NCBI GenBank assembly: GCA_025210475.1
Contig: JAOARW010000070.1
Location: 1 to 64,000 of the forward strand
Source: Carboxylicivirga sp.
GTDB lineage: Bacteria > Bacteroidota > Bacteroidia > Bacteroidales > Marinilabiliaceae
Reading direction: 5' to 3'
DNA: 64,000 bases
Shown here: one piece after another, positions 38,962 to 48,742 of the stretch
How positions within the stretch are numbered: position 1 is the first letter of the stretch
How the letters are laid out: each line of letters begins with the position of its first letter
Position numbers and translations under genes: made by a program
The notes under the pieces: model-generated
Told to the model about the DNA's origin: nothing
Databases searched by the model: none
Seen by the model: only the letters and a program-made list of their open reading frames with translations

Positions 38962-41511
38962 CTAAAAGTTAATTCGCATTGTTATGTTTAGCGCTCTGGC
39001 TAGAGAATAATTGTCAATAATCTTAACTTCAGATTTTTTGTCGTTACTTTCTTCTTGATTGGTTACGATATACTCCCTGCTTAGAGTGTTTTTACGATTA
39101 TAAACATTAAGAAGTGAAGCGCCTATTTTTAAACGCGATTTTTTCAATTTGCCGAAAGCCTTGAATTGGTAGTTTATTGCCATATCCAACCGATGGTAAC
39201 CGGGCAATACTTTGGAATTAATTTCCCCATAATCCACCTCGTTGGAGTACTCTCTAATTCCTATTGCGGGCGTATAGTGTATGCCAGACCTTATGTTCCA
39301 TGCCGTCGAAAAATGAAAATTCCTTATTTTGTATGAATTGGACCAGGTAACGGCGTGCCTGATATCATTGTTGCCGTTAAAACGTTTACCTTTATTAAAA
39401 ACATGAAACTGATAGATGGTTTTAGCGTTGGTATAGGCTAGCCAAATTGAGTAATTCTTAATCTTTTTTCTCAAATTAAAATCAAATCCGTTTGTATTAC
39501 TTCCTCCTACATAATAGGATTCTATTGATGAATTAATACCATTGGTTATTGTAGTAAATCCATCATTGTGTTTATGGTAGAGTTCCAAATCAACATTCCA
39601 TCCGTTTTTTGAAAAGATAAAACCCAATGTCACTTGTTCACTATCTAGCAGAGGAGTCCCATCTTTACTGGCTAAAGTCCAAACATTATTTTCTAATCCA
39701 AAATTCTTCGTGGTAAACTCTAATAGTTGATTGATTGTTTGATATTTAGTTTCCAGGCTGGAAGTTAAATTAATGTACCTGCCCAGGGAACGTTCCAGAA
39801 AGAGACGAGGTTCAATATGTATTTTATTTAAGACAGAATAGTGCGAAACCCTTACCCCAACACCAAACCGCCATCCTTCGGGTTGAATATACTTAAACCT
39901 GCCGTGCACGGCATGTACCATTCCTTTTAAATCCTCCCCAAATTGATTTCCGTTAGTATTGTCAAATAAGTAGGCTGTTTTGTTTGAAAAAAACTGGTAT
40001 CCACCCGATAAGGTTGAACGTTCGGTTAAAAACCAGTTGGCATCGACCAAAAGTCCATGTTCTTTAACATTGTTTCTTTTCTCAGAGCTATTTTCTAATA
40101 CGGTGTTTATTCCCCTATAGGATAAATCATAGTTGGAAAAATAAAGGCGTGTGCTTGTTTTAAGGCCCAAATCCCAATTTTTGTCCCATGCAAGAGTAAG
40201 CCCGGCGTTTTTTATCAAGAGGTTTTCTGATAAAGTATTATCGGGATTTATTGTGTTTAAATTGTAATCTAGTGTGTTACGGGTGTTAATGCCTGATAAG
40301 GTAAGTTGATCCTTTTGCGTAGGTTTTGCTATCAATTTAAAGGTATAATCGTAAAAGCTGAAGTTTTCATTTTCATCCGAAGGTAGCCCAGGCTGTTCAA
40401 GTGCGTTATCGATACTCGTATTCTGATATACTTTTTTGGAAAACTGCTGGTAGGTAGGTGTTGGAAACAGGTCGGTAAAAGATCTTCTGCACGATGCGAT
40501 TAATCCTATTCTCTTTGATACTGGCACCCTGATTAATGCATCGCCATGCAACATGCTAAGTCCCACCTCACCACTTGGCTTTTCAGGAACTATATCTTCG
40601 GTTACAATATCTATAACCCCCGAAATACGATCACCATATTTTGGATTTGTTCTGCTTTTTGATATGTATACATCTTTAACAATTGAGGAGTTGAAAGCGG
40701 ATATCATTCCAAAGAAATGACTACTGTTATACATCTTTATACCATCCCACAATATTAAGTTATGATCAGGTGTTCCGCCCCGGATATGCAGCTGCGATGC
40801 AGATTCGTTGGGGCTCACAATACCAGGCAATAATTGTATGTTCTGAAGAATATCCGGCTCAGCACGTCCAGATAGAAAATGAATGGCTTCTGGCGTAAAT
40901 GTTATCTCCCCATCCATATTTCGAGAGATGCCAGATGCGTGGTATTCATTAACAACTACTTCATTTAATGCCAGTGTTGCTGGTGATAACAGAATTCTTA
41001 GCGACTTTTTGTTATCAATTGTATCTGTTTTTATTATCTGCGTTTGATAGCCAATAAACGAAATGGACACAGAGTCCCCTTTGTTTATTTCATTAAGTGA
41101 AAAATAACCATCGGACTCAGAGACGGTTGTTTTGCCGGATGAAAGGTTAAGGACGTAGGCACCATCGACAGGATTATGGGTGGCGGCATCTGTCAGGTAG
41201 CCATAAATAAGGGAAGGGTTTTGTTTGTTATAAATGATATAATACCGATCATTAACTTTTTCGAAACGCAGGGCAAACGCTTGTTCTAATTCTAAAATAA
41301 CATCATCTAACAATTGTTGGGGTCTACTAAATACAATTGATTGGCCCCTGATTAATTCAGGGGCATATGAAAAACGGATATTGTAATGGGTTTCAATACT
41401 GTTGAGAACTTGTGCTAGCGGTTGTGGCTTTTGGCTAATGGCGCCGTTTAAATCTTGTGCGTTATTAATTGTGATTTTTAAACAGAATAATAGTATTATT
41501 ATACCCCTCAT
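38962..41511 (-). CDS. TonB-dependent receptor with STN signalling domain
   Basis: The 849-residue protein starts with a signal peptide ending near INNAQ. An STN (secretin/TonB short) domain covers about residues 28-100, a carboxypeptidase-regulatory-like domain follows (LIYGYLTDAATHNPVDGAYV to ISFIGYQTQI), then a plug (LNEVVVNEYHASG, LHIRGGTPDHNLILWDG) and a barrel. It is shorter than SusC and has no SusD partner. It resembles the FecA-like receptors controlled by FecI/FecR. Its start codon overlaps the stop of fecR by four bases (41508-41511), so the sigma, anti-sigma and receptor genes form one operon. The STN domain should pass ligand occupancy to FecR. The ligand is unknown. Confidence 0.92.
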   Translation of the reverse strand: MRGIIILLFCLKITINNAQDLNGAISQKPQPLAQVLNSIETHYNIRFSYAPELIRGQSIVFSRPQQLLDDVILELEQAFALRFEKVNDRYYIIYNKQNPSLIYGYLTDAATHNPVDGAYVLNLSSGKTTVSESDGYFSLNEINKGDSVSISFIGYQTQIIKTDTIDNKKSLRILLSPATLALNEVVVNEYHASGISRNMDGEITFTPEAIHFLSGRAEPDILQNIQLLPGIVSPNESASQLHIRGGTPDHNLILWDGIKMYNSSHFFGMISAFNSSIVKDVYISKSRTNPKYGDRISGVIDIVTEDIVPEKPSGEVGLSMLHGDALIRVPVSKRIGLIASCRRSFTDLFPTPTYQQFSKKVYQNTSIDNALEQPGLPSDENENFSFYDYTFKLIAKPTQKDQLTLSGINTRNTLDYNLNTINPDNTLSENLLIKNAGLTLAWDKNWDLGLKTSTRLYFSNYDLSYRGINTVLENSSEKRNNVKEHGLLVDANWFLTERSTLSGGYQFFSNKTAYLFDNTNGNQFGEDLKGMVHAVHGRFKYIQPEGWRFGVGVRVSHYSVLNKIHIEPRLFLERSLGRYINLTSSLETKYQTINQLLEFTTKNFGLENNVWTLASKDGTPLLDSEQVTLGFIFSKNGWNVDLELYHKHNDGFTTITNGINSSIESYYVGGSNTNGFDFNLRKKIKNYSIWLAYTNAKTIYQFHVFNKGKRFNGNNDIRHAVTWSNSYKIRNFHFSTAWNIRSGIHYTPAIGIREYSNEVDYGEINSKVLPGYHRLDMAINYQFKAFGKLKKSRLKIGASLLNVYNRKNTLSREYIVTNQEESNDKKSEVKIIDNYSLARALNITMRINF

Positions 41512-42413
41512 TGGTCCAAAATGATTGTCTTCTTGCCCTCAAAGGTATAATTAATTCCCAAAGGCTTAAAAACAACCCTTAAGGCTAGGTTTAAATCGTT
41601 GTTGCTAAAGCTTCCGCTATATCGTAACTTATTAAGAGTTAGTTTGTCACTGTTTATTTTAATATTGTATTGTTTTTCAAGGCTGCTTATGACCAACTCT
41701 AATGGGGAGTCAAAAAAACGGCTTTCGCCTTTTAGCCACAACGGCTCCGTTTGCGGTGTCTCCCATCGTTCAAAAGAATTGTTAACAATTCGTAAGCCTT
41801 CGCCGGCACCTATAATCCTGCTTTTGTGCTTACCGCTTACCTTCACTTTACCTTCGTAGCATACCACTTCTAATACCGATGCGCTTGAATGAGCGGTAAA
41901 CCGCGTGCCCAATACCCTAATAGCACCACTCGGTGTTAAAACGGTGAAAACCTTTCCTTTTTCTACCTTAAAAAAAGCTTCCCCCACCAGTTCTATCTTT
42001 CGCTCAGTGTTCCAGGTATCGTTGCTAAATGTTAATTTCGATTTTGAATTTAATACTACCTCCGAGTTATCGGGCAGGTTAAATGCCAGTTGCTCACCAA
42101 AATTAGTGCTATAAGTGGAGGTATTGTTCAATGCCACCACCAATAAAAAAATGGCTGCCACTGAGGCTGCTGCGTAGGACCAGTACTTAAGCAGGCGGAT
42201 ATTTTTAAGTTTTAGTTGTTTTTGCTTGTCCAGTACCCTGGCAAATGCTTGTTCTTTATCAAAGTTCGGCGCTCGCAAAAAACTGCTGCCCTCTTTAATG
42301 GCATTGAAAAGTTGATAATCTTCAGATGCTTCGAAAGCTTTTATTTCCTCTTCACTCAATGTATTGTTCATCCATCGTGCCAGGAAATTGTCTTTTTCGT
42401 AAAAGTGTTCCAT
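41508..42413 (-). CDS. FecR-family anti-sigma factor
   Basis: I place the start at the ATG at 42413 (MEHFYEKDNFLARW); a TTG at 42422 would add three residues. A cytoplasmic N-terminal region is followed by one membrane segment near residues 78-97 (YAAASVAAIFLLVVAL). The periplasmic FecR domain then has LAFNLPDNSEVVLNSKSKL and LVGEAFFKVEKGKVF, and a DUF4974-like C-terminus includes ISSLEKQYNIKI. It binds the sigma factor encoded just upstream and should respond to the STN domain of the receptor encoded just downstream. It overlaps the receptor gene by ATGA, indicating coupled translation. Confidence 0.93.
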   Translation of the reverse strand: MEHFYEKDNFLARWMNNTLSEEEIKAFEASEDYQLFNAIKEGSSFLRAPNFDKEQAFARVLDKQKQLKLKNIRLLKYWSYAAASVAAIFLLVVALNNTSTYSTNFGEQLAFNLPDNSEVVLNSKSKLTFSNDTWNTERKIELVGEAFFKVEKGKVFTVLTPSGAIRVLGTRFTAHSSASVLEVVCYEGKVKVSGKHKSRIIGAGEGLRIVNNSFERWETPQTEPLWLKGESRFFDSPLELVISSLEKQYNIKINSDKLTLNKLRYSGSFSNNDLNLALRVVFKPLGINYTFEGKKTIILDQ

Positions 42414-42424
42414 TACTATCAACT

Positions 42425-42937
42425 TTAAATTTTTCTACCAATTTTCTTTTTTAATTCCAATAGAGCCAGGTGCATGCGCCGTTCAACCGCTTTTTGTGTG
42501 ATGCCTGTTATTTCAGCAATCTCGGCATATGTTTTTTTATCAATGCGGTTAAGCAAAAAAACCTCTCTTTGTTTAGCAGGTAAGTTGCTGATGCATTGTT
42601 TAAGCCGCTGTCCAAACTCTTTTTCTTCAAGCACAAAGTCCGGCGACTCAACAACTTTATTATATGAAAAACCGGCCTCGTAATCTAGTACCACTTTTCG
42701 GTGTGATACTTCGTTAAAAAAACTGTTTTGTGCTATTTTCATTACAAAAGATTTGGCTTTGTCGATAAGCACTTTTTTACAATTATTCCAAAGCTTTATA
42801 AACGCATCCTGGGTGATGTCTTCAGCCTGTTGTATATCCCCGCATTTATAGTAAACAAAGTTGCGGATGGTCTCGGCATGTTGGTTGTACAGCATGTGGA
42901 AGACCTCTTGTTCGCACACCGATTTTTTTTCAATCAT
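42425..42937 (-). CDS. FecI-like ECF sigma factor
   Basis: The 170-residue ECF sigma factor has region 2 at about residues 15-80 (MLYNQHAETIRNFVYYKCGD, AEDITQDAFIKLWNNCKK) and region 4 at about 112-165 (LPAKQREVFLLNRIDKKTY, AEIAEITGITQKAVERRM). It is the first gene of a sigma/anti-sigma/receptor operon. Its own upstream region carries the TAGGGT-N14-ATGTTGT element on the minus strand, so it is likely autoregulated. Four more copies of the element precede neighbouring genes. The two other sigma genes of this window have housekeeping-like promoters instead. Confidence 0.93.
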   Translation of the reverse strand: MIEKKSVCEQEVFHMLYNQHAETIRNFVYYKCGDIQQAEDITQDAFIKLWNNCKKVLIDKAKSFVMKIAQNSFFNEVSHRKVVLDYEAGFSYNKVVESPDFVLEEKEFGQRLKQCISNLPAKQREVFLLNRIDKKTYAEIAEITGITQKAVERRMHLALLELKKKIGRKI

Positions 42938-42986
42938 GAATTATTTGTTTTCGATATTTAAGCCGCAATAAGCCGGCTTCAAATAT

Positions 42987-43013
42987 ACAACATCTGAAAG
43001 GTGTTTTACCCTA
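42987..43013 (-). promoter_or_regulatory. ECF-type promoter element TAGGGT-N14-ATGTTGT
   Basis: On the minus strand, TAGGGT (43013-43008), a 14-base spacer and ATGTTGT (42993-42987) lie 49 bases before the sigma-factor ATG. This suggests autoregulation. Confidence 0.7.
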
Positions 43014-43075
43014 TTTTCTTAGCGTTAAAAAAGGTGATGCTTTCATTGGCTGTTATGGTTACAATAAAACTCTTT

Positions 43076-43102
43076 TAGGGTTTTTACGTAGTTAAATGTT
43101 GT
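43076..43102 (+). promoter_or_regulatory. ECF-type promoter element TAGGGT-N14-ATGTTGT
   Basis: TAGGGT (43076-43081) and ATGTTGT (43096-43102) lie 75 bases before the ATG at 43178. Together with the minus-strand copy 60 bases away it forms a divergent promoter pair. Confidence 0.7.
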
Positions 43103-43177
43103 TGATAGATAAACCGGAGGACAGGACAGTACTATAAGCACAATGCAACATTCAAACTAATCTAAAACAATACTAAG

Positions 43178-44947
43178 ATGAAATGTAAGCACACACACAA
43201 GTTCACCCCACCAGCATTTGTATTTTTAATAATACTCACTCTGTTTGCCGATGTAAAGGCACAAAGCATCGAAGGCTATATTAGGGATAAAAATACCAAT
43301 GTCCCATTGCCCAATATTACGGTTGAGGTCAGTCCGAAAAATAACCCTTTGGCCGTAGGAAGTGTCTTAAGCAATACCTCGGGTTTTTATCAGCTTAACA
43401 ATATCTCAACAAGTATCAACAACGAAAAGCAAGAAGCTGATAAACTATATTTGCACTACGACCACACATATATTCAGGCAGAAATAAGCACATCAATACC
43501 CCTGAAAAAAGCCACTTTATATCAAATTAACGGACAGGCATTGAGTACTGCAACTTTTGTTCAATCGGGCAGCCAACACTACAAAGTTACTTTGCCTTTA
43601 AATCATAATCTTAATCAGGTTCTTCTTTTTTCTGATGGTCGGCACCAAACCGTAAAGTTTATCCCTTGGGCGCTTCCCCGGCACAAACCCGGCCCCATCG
43701 AACTAAAAAATAAGTCCTCGCAATTAAAATCAGTGGGAACGCCTTATGTATTTAAACTAAGCGATGTGTCGAGTGGTCAATACAAATCCATTCAGCTTGA
43801 AAAAAACATTGACCCAAACGGGGTGAACAAACTGGACTTTCTTTTGGAGGAAAAATACGTTTCGCCCACAACAGATAACCCGTATCCTCAGGGTGTTTTT
43901 ATCCTGAGAAGTTTAGGTTCTGGTAATTATGAACTTGATTTCAAACACGCATCAGGTACAACAATCGATAAGGTATTTCAAATTGGTAATGAGGGCAAAA
44001 GTATTAGTGGCTTTACCATAACCGATATAATACCACATAGCAGTGGGTATTTGATTTTTGCGAATTTAGATAATGGAAGTGGCGGCCTGCTTTATTTTAC
44101 CAATTTAAAACTTAAAATACTAAAAGAATTGGCACTTGAAAAGTGTAATGTTGTTGCCAACCGATATGCCCGCCTGGGTTCTATTTTGTATTATACAAAT
44201 ATATCAGACATCAACGAAGTAAACCAACCAACTAACAAATCCTATATCATTGATATTGATAAGCAAACTCTTCAAAAAATAGACTTACAGGTCAAGCAGT
44301 TTTTTACTACCGGCAGTGGTGAATTATATTATAACGATATTGTCAACGGTCTTTATAAAGTCAATAACCTAAACTCGTTGAGTGCCTATTTTGTGACTGA
44401 TTTTAATGATTACAGTTCCAACTTTATTATGGATAACCAAGATCGGCTTTGGAGCACGTTTATGTCGCGTCAGCCCAATGGTATATCGGATTTTGTAGCT
44501 GTAAGCAGGGGTGTTTTTAATTACCAACTTCACCTGTTATGCTATGATATTTTAACCAATAAAAAAAACGAAGAAATCATTAGTGAAACAATCAACAAAG
44601 ACTCACAACTGTTAATTAATAGTGCAGGCAAATTAAATGTTATTACCAATCAAAATACACACATTACCAACGCTAAAAAAACACTTTGGGAGTTTTACTA
44701 TGAAGGCGACAAGGTTGAGTACAATCATGTTATGGACCTGCCCAAAAATAAAACGAGTTTAGTTGCAACAAATGATATAAATATTTACCAATTGGTGAGC
44801 GATGAAGTGATTGTTTTTGGCAATGGAAGTGATGTAGCTGCCCCTAGCGGCTCAAAAACCTATTATTACGAAATTAATCTAGCTCAGAAAAATACTACCC
44901 GTAAAAATTTGGGTATCTATCGCTTGTTTGAGCGACAACCTTTTTAG
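43178..44947 (+). CDS. Secreted protein with carboxypeptidase-regulatory-like domain, putative ECF regulon member
   Basis: The 589-residue protein has a signal peptide ending near DVKAQS. It is followed by a carboxypeptidase-regulatory-like domain (IEGYIRDKNTNVPLPNITVE, about residues 29-75). A segment at about 88-165 (KKATLYQINGQALSTATF, NQVLLFSDGRHQTVKF) resembles the beta-sandwich of type IX secretion tails, yet sits near the N-terminus. The remaining 380 residues look like a beta-propeller (repeats such as SGYLIFANLDNGSGGLLYF and NQDRLWSTF), with no catalytic motif I can name. It is transcribed divergently from the sigma-factor operon and shares its promoter element. A terminator follows at 44985. 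Confidence 0.65.
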   Translation: MKCKHTHKFTPPAFVFLIILTLFADVKAQSIEGYIRDKNTNVPLPNITVEVSPKNNPLAVGSVLSNTSGFYQLNNISTSINNEKQEADKLYLHYDHTYIQAEISTSIPLKKATLYQINGQALSTATFVQSGSQHYKVTLPLNHNLNQVLLFSDGRHQTVKFIPWALPRHKPGPIELKNKSSQLKSVGTPYVFKLSDVSSGQYKSIQLEKNIDPNGVNKLDFLLEEKYVSPTTDNPYPQGVFILRSLGSGNYELDFKHASGTTIDKVFQIGNEGKSISGFTITDIIPHSSGYLIFANLDNGSGGLLYFTNLKLKILKELALEKCNVVANRYARLGSILYYTNISDINEVNQPTNKSYIIDIDKQTLQKIDLQVKQFFTTGSGELYYNDIVNGLYKVNNLNSLSAYFVTDFNDYSSNFIMDNQDRLWSTFMSRQPNGISDFVAVSRGVFNYQLHLLCYDILTNKKNEEIISETINKDSQLLINSAGKLNVITNQNTHITNAKKTLWEFYYEGDKVEYNHVMDLPKNKTSLVATNDINIYQLVSDEVIVFGNGSDVAAPSGSKTYYYEINLAQKNTTRKNLGIYRLFERQPF

Positions 44948-44984
44948 TGGTAACTTATATTATAATGATTGTAAATGATAGCTT

Positions 44985-45016
44985 ATCCCGGGACCTAAGT
45001 GGTTTCGGGATTTTTT
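44985..45016 (+). terminator. Rho-independent terminator
   Basis: ATCCCG pairs with CGGGAT (45006-45011), with an inner ACC/GGT pairing, followed by a run of six T. It terminates the 43178 gene. Confidence 0.85.
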
Positions 45017-45163
45017 GTAAATACAAAAAAAATGGAGTAATAGCTGTCTTCTCAATAGCTTATAGAAAAGGTAGTTACGATGATTATTTAGCTGAAAAGC
45101 GCCCTGTAAAATCGTTCTTTTATTACTTTATTGAGAGGAGGTAAAAACAAAGGCAAAAAAAAG

Positions 45164-45190
45164 TAGGGTGAAAGTATGGTTAACTGTTGT
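45164..45190 (+). promoter_or_regulatory. ECF-type promoter element TAGGGT-N14-CTGTTGT
   Basis: TAGGGT (45164-45169) after an eight-base A-tract, then CTGTTGT (45184-45190). It lies 123 bases before the receptor ATG at 45314. Confidence 0.7.
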
Positions 45191-45313
45191 TATGGCAAAG
45201 CACGGAACAATTAATAGTTAAAACAAACAGTACCCTTGTCCGGAATTAATCTAGTAGTTTGTCTGTAATCAAACAGAGACATAAACATTCAATTATTTAA
45301 AAACAATAACATA

Positions 45314-47746
45314 ATGAGAAGATTAATTATTTTCTTTGCCGCCACTGCATTGCCTTTTTTATTGGCAACAAATCTGTCGGCACAGCACTATACTTTGAGT
45401 GGAGAGCTGAAAGACAGCAAAACAGGAGAAACATTACTGGGTGCCAACATTGTTGATTTGATAAGTAAAAAAGGAACCTGTGCCAACGAATATGGTTTTT
45501 ATTCCTTGGAATTACCCGGGGGTACCCGCAAAATTTCGGTTTCTTTTATAGGGTATACAACCCGCACTTTAGAGCTTGACTTAAAAGAGAACAAGCGTCT
45601 GGACATTGAGCTGTTGCCGGATGATAACGAATTAAGCGAGATCGTGATACGTGCCGGAGAGAAAAGCAATAGTCAGGTAGAAAGTGTATTGATGGGCGCA
45701 GTTAACCTTAAACCTAAGGAAATAGAGAAAATACCTGTTTTGCTTGGCGAACCTGATGTAATAAGGGCTGTGCTAACAACGCCCGGTATTACCAGCGTAG
45801 GCGAAGGGGCCACCGGGTTTAATGTGCGTGGTGGTAACATCGACCAAAACTTAATCCTCTTAGATGAAGCGCCTGTGTATAATTCATCCCACATTTGGGG
45901 TTTTTTCTCGGTGTTTAACAATGATGCACTTAAAGATATCCAACTGTATAAAGGTGGTATCCCGGCACGCTATGGCGGACGTGCCTCATCAGTACTGGAC
46001 ATCCGACAGCGCGAAGGCAGTAATAAAGTGTTTAAAGGAAAAGGGGGTGTTGGCCTACTTTTTTCACGTTTAACCTTAGAGGGGCCCATTGTTAAAGATA
46101 AGCTCAGTTTTTTGGTTTCGGGGCGCCGTTCATATTTTGATTTAGCATTTCCATTTATCAATGAACTCAAGGATAACAGTGTCTATTTTTATGATTTGAA
46201 CGCTAAATTGGCCTGGAACATGAATCGGAATAACAAGCTGTTTACCTCTTTCTTTTTTGGGGCCGATGTAATGAAATTACAATTTGATATTGAGGAAGAT
46301 CCTTATATAGAAGGAAATCAACAAACACCGGCCGATAAAAATGAGCAGATTGATTTTCAGTGGAAAAACATGACCAGCACCGTGCGGTGGAACCATATTT
46401 TCTCCGACAAGGTATTTATGAATCTTTCGGCCATATACAGCAAGTATGATTATGCCTTGCACTCCAAAAATAGTACGGGCGGCCCGTCCGGCAATAACTT
46501 GGAAGATTTTACATGGACATCATTGGTCGAGAACCAAATAGTAAAAGCAGACTTAACAGCATACCTTAATCCAAGCAGCAAATTAAGGTTTGGTGCCAAT
46601 GCTACAAATTATGCTTTTACCCCGGCCAAAGTATCGGGAAACGATAAAGGTATTAACACCGTTAACTTTGAAACAGAACAAGGCCTGGAGCTGGCACCTT
46701 ACATCTCGTTCGAGAAAAAGTGGGATAAATGGTCATTTAATGCCGGGCTACGTTATTCGTGGTTTGGAAATGTTGGACCACAAACCATTACTCAATATGT
46801 GCCAGACTTGCCCAAGTCGGATGCCAGCGTGTCGGGCACAAAAAAAATCGGGAATAACAAACTGACCCAAAGCTACCAAGGCATAGAGCCGCGCTTATCG
46901 CTTAAATACAGCCCAAACAGCCGAAAAGCCATTAAGTTGGGATATAATAAAATGTACCAGTACATTCATTTAATATCCAACACGGCAGCAGCCCTGCCCT
47001 TTGATATATGGAAACCGGCCGGCTATCATATTAAGCCTCTCGAAGTAGAACAGCTATCTGTGGGCTATGCCTACGACACGCCCAATAAATCTTTTAACTT
47101 CTCGGTTGAAACCTACTACAAAACCTTTAAGAACATGATTGAGTACAAAAATGGGGCCGACTTGTTTTTAAACGAAACACTTGAAACCGAGCTACTGCCA
47201 GCCAAAGGCCATTCTTATGGTGCTGAGTTATCAGTGCATAAAAATACCGGTCGCTTGACAGGTAATGCAAATTATACTTACTCGGTAAGCCAGCGAAAAA
47301 CCATCAGCTCCTTTGACGAGAACATCAATAACGGGGAATATTACCCATCTAACTTCGATAAACCCCACGTTTTTAACCTTACTTCAAGTTATAAGTTAAA
47401 TGATAAGTGGGACGCCGGACTGTTTTTTACCTACCAGAGCGGGAGGCCAACAACCTATGCTACTGGACAGTTTAGTTTAAATAACCATCAGTATTTTACT
47501 TATTCCGACAGAAATGCCTTCCGCTTAAAACCAAGCCACCGACTCGATGCATCGTTTACTTATACACCAACACCGCGTGAAGGTAAAAAGTGGAGCGGCA
47601 GTTGGGTGTTTGGCGTGTACAACATTTATGGCTACAGAAGCCCTTTTTCAACATATACCTCGGTTCGTAACAAGCATATTAAAACCTTTGAATTCTCTGT
47701 AATTGGCGCACCCGTTCCTTTTGTAACATACAATTTTAAATTCTAA
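45314..47746 (+). CDS. TonB-dependent receptor without STN domain
   Basis: The 810-residue outer-membrane receptor has a signal peptide ending near NLSAQH. A carboxypeptidase-regulatory-like domain (about residues 27-110; GELKDSKTGETLLGANIVDL, VSFIGYTTR) is followed by a plug (LSEIVIRAGEKSNSQ, FNVRGGNIDQNLILLDEA, GGIPARYGGRASSVLDIRQ) and a barrel ending in an aromatic-rich strand with final Phe. It lacks the STN domain of the receptor at 38962, so it should transport without signalling and instead be a target of the same sigma factor. The DUF4249 lipoprotein gene follows after 4 bases, a common partner for this receptor type. Confidence 0.92.
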   Translation: MRRLIIFFAATALPFLLATNLSAQHYTLSGELKDSKTGETLLGANIVDLISKKGTCANEYGFYSLELPGGTRKISVSFIGYTTRTLELDLKENKRLDIELLPDDNELSEIVIRAGEKSNSQVESVLMGAVNLKPKEIEKIPVLLGEPDVIRAVLTTPGITSVGEGATGFNVRGGNIDQNLILLDEAPVYNSSHIWGFFSVFNNDALKDIQLYKGGIPARYGGRASSVLDIRQREGSNKVFKGKGGVGLLFSRLTLEGPIVKDKLSFLVSGRRSYFDLAFPFINELKDNSVYFYDLNAKLAWNMNRNNKLFTSFFFGADVMKLQFDIEEDPYIEGNQQTPADKNEQIDFQWKNMTSTVRWNHIFSDKVFMNLSAIYSKYDYALHSKNSTGGPSGNNLEDFTWTSLVENQIVKADLTAYLNPSSKLRFGANATNYAFTPAKVSGNDKGINTVNFETEQGLELAPYISFEKKWDKWSFNAGLRYSWFGNVGPQTITQYVPDLPKSDASVSGTKKIGNNKLTQSYQGIEPRLSLKYSPNSRKAIKLGYNKMYQYIHLISNTAAALPFDIWKPAGYHIKPLEVEQLSVGYAYDTPNKSFNFSVETYYKTFKNMIEYKNGADLFLNETLETELLPAKGHSYGAELSVHKNTGRLTGNANYTYSVSQRKTISSFDENINNGEYYPSNFDKPHVFNLTSSYKLNDKWDAGLFFTYQSGRPTTYATGQFSLNNHQYFTYSDRNAFRLKPSHRLDASFTYTPTPREGKKWSGSWVFGVYNIYGYRSPFSTYTSVRNKHIKTFEFSVIGAPVPFVTYNFKF

Positions 47747-47750
47747 AATT

Positions 47751-48719
47751 ATGAAACGATTAATAAAATTTGCAAGCCTGTTAAGCTTTTTGATGGTGTT
47801 TTCCTGTGTGAAAGAAATAAGTACCGAGATACCATATGAACTCAATTATATTGTTTTTGGTTCGATGAGTAATTATAATGAAAAGATTACCGTTGAAGTT
47901 TATCAATCATCGCTCCTTTTGGTAGAACCATCATTTGAAGACTTTGATGAAGAACTACCTGATAATCGTGAGGATGGCTGGTCTAGACCAACGAGTTCCG
48001 GAGATAGATCCGTACCTGTTAACGATGCTACAGTGACTTTATATAAATTAGGTGCCAGAGGTGAAGAGCTAATTGTTTGTGATCATTTTGATGTAAAAAA
48101 GGGGGTTTATACATCTGCTGACCCAATAGAGGGTCAAACAGGTGAAACATACTGGATTAAAGTATTATTGACAGATGGAACAGAGCTGGTTTCTAAAAAG
48201 GAAGAACTTCAAAAGCGCGTACTTATAGAAAGTACAGGTCTTAATACTGAAGGATTTTTAAAAGTAAACTTTAAAGACCCTGAATCCGACAGGAACCTTT
48301 ACCTTTTGGAAACTGAGTTTACTTATGAGAATATGATTGTTGAAAGAACATTCGTTCCATCAAATGACGTATTGTTTAATGGCAATAACAATTCATCTAT
48401 TAGTATCGAAGCACATTCCATTCCAAATCATGAACAAGAGAAACTGAAAGTTTATCTATCAAGTATCAATTTTGACACTTTTCGTTTTTTTAATAACATG
48501 CTTAAGCAGTACGACGAAAACCAAAGCAATCTGGATGATTTTGGGGAAGAACAGAATCAGGGTAATCCCGACAGGATGTTTGCCGCACCGTCTGTAAGCC
48601 TGTATGGTAATATTATTAATCAAACAACGGGCAAAAGGGTTTTGGGCAACTTTAGTGTTTTGGGATCGAGCCGCGTAGTATTGATAAACAGTGACTTCCC
48701 AAATCGTAAGATTTTTTAA
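47751..48719 (+). CDS. DUF4249-family lipoprotein
   Basis: The 322-residue lipoprotein (lipobox LMVFSCVKE) has the DUF4249 pattern: an N-terminal strand-rich domain with YIVFGSMSNYNEKITVEVY, VPVNDATVTLYKLG, then GVYTSADPIEGQTGETYWIKV, and a C-terminal part with GNIINQTTGKRVLGNFSV. Genes of this family regularly follow TonB-dependent receptors of the preceding type and are thought to be their extracellular lipoprotein partner; the biochemical role is not established. It is translationally close-coupled to the receptor, with a 4-base gap. No terminator follows, but a new ECF-type promoter lies 24 bases after its stop. Confidence 0.85.
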   Translation: MKRLIKFASLLSFLMVFSCVKEISTEIPYELNYIVFGSMSNYNEKITVEVYQSSLLLVEPSFEDFDEELPDNREDGWSRPTSSGDRSVPVNDATVTLYKLGARGEELIVCDHFDVKKGVYTSADPIEGQTGETYWIKVLLTDGTELVSKKEELQKRVLIESTGLNTEGFLKVNFKDPESDRNLYLLETEFTYENMIVERTFVPSNDVLFNGNNNSSISIEAHSIPNHEQEKLKVYLSSINFDTFRFFNNMLKQYDENQSNLDDFGEEQNQGNPDRMFAAPSVSLYGNIINQTTGKRVLGNFSVLGSSRVVLINSDFPNRKIF

Positions 48720-48742
48720 GACTAAAAAAAGGTAAAAAAAAT

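Noticed and set aside
44947-45144. Small reading frame after the 43178 gene
   Set aside because: It runs through a rho-independent terminator and has no recognisable domain or ribosome binding site.
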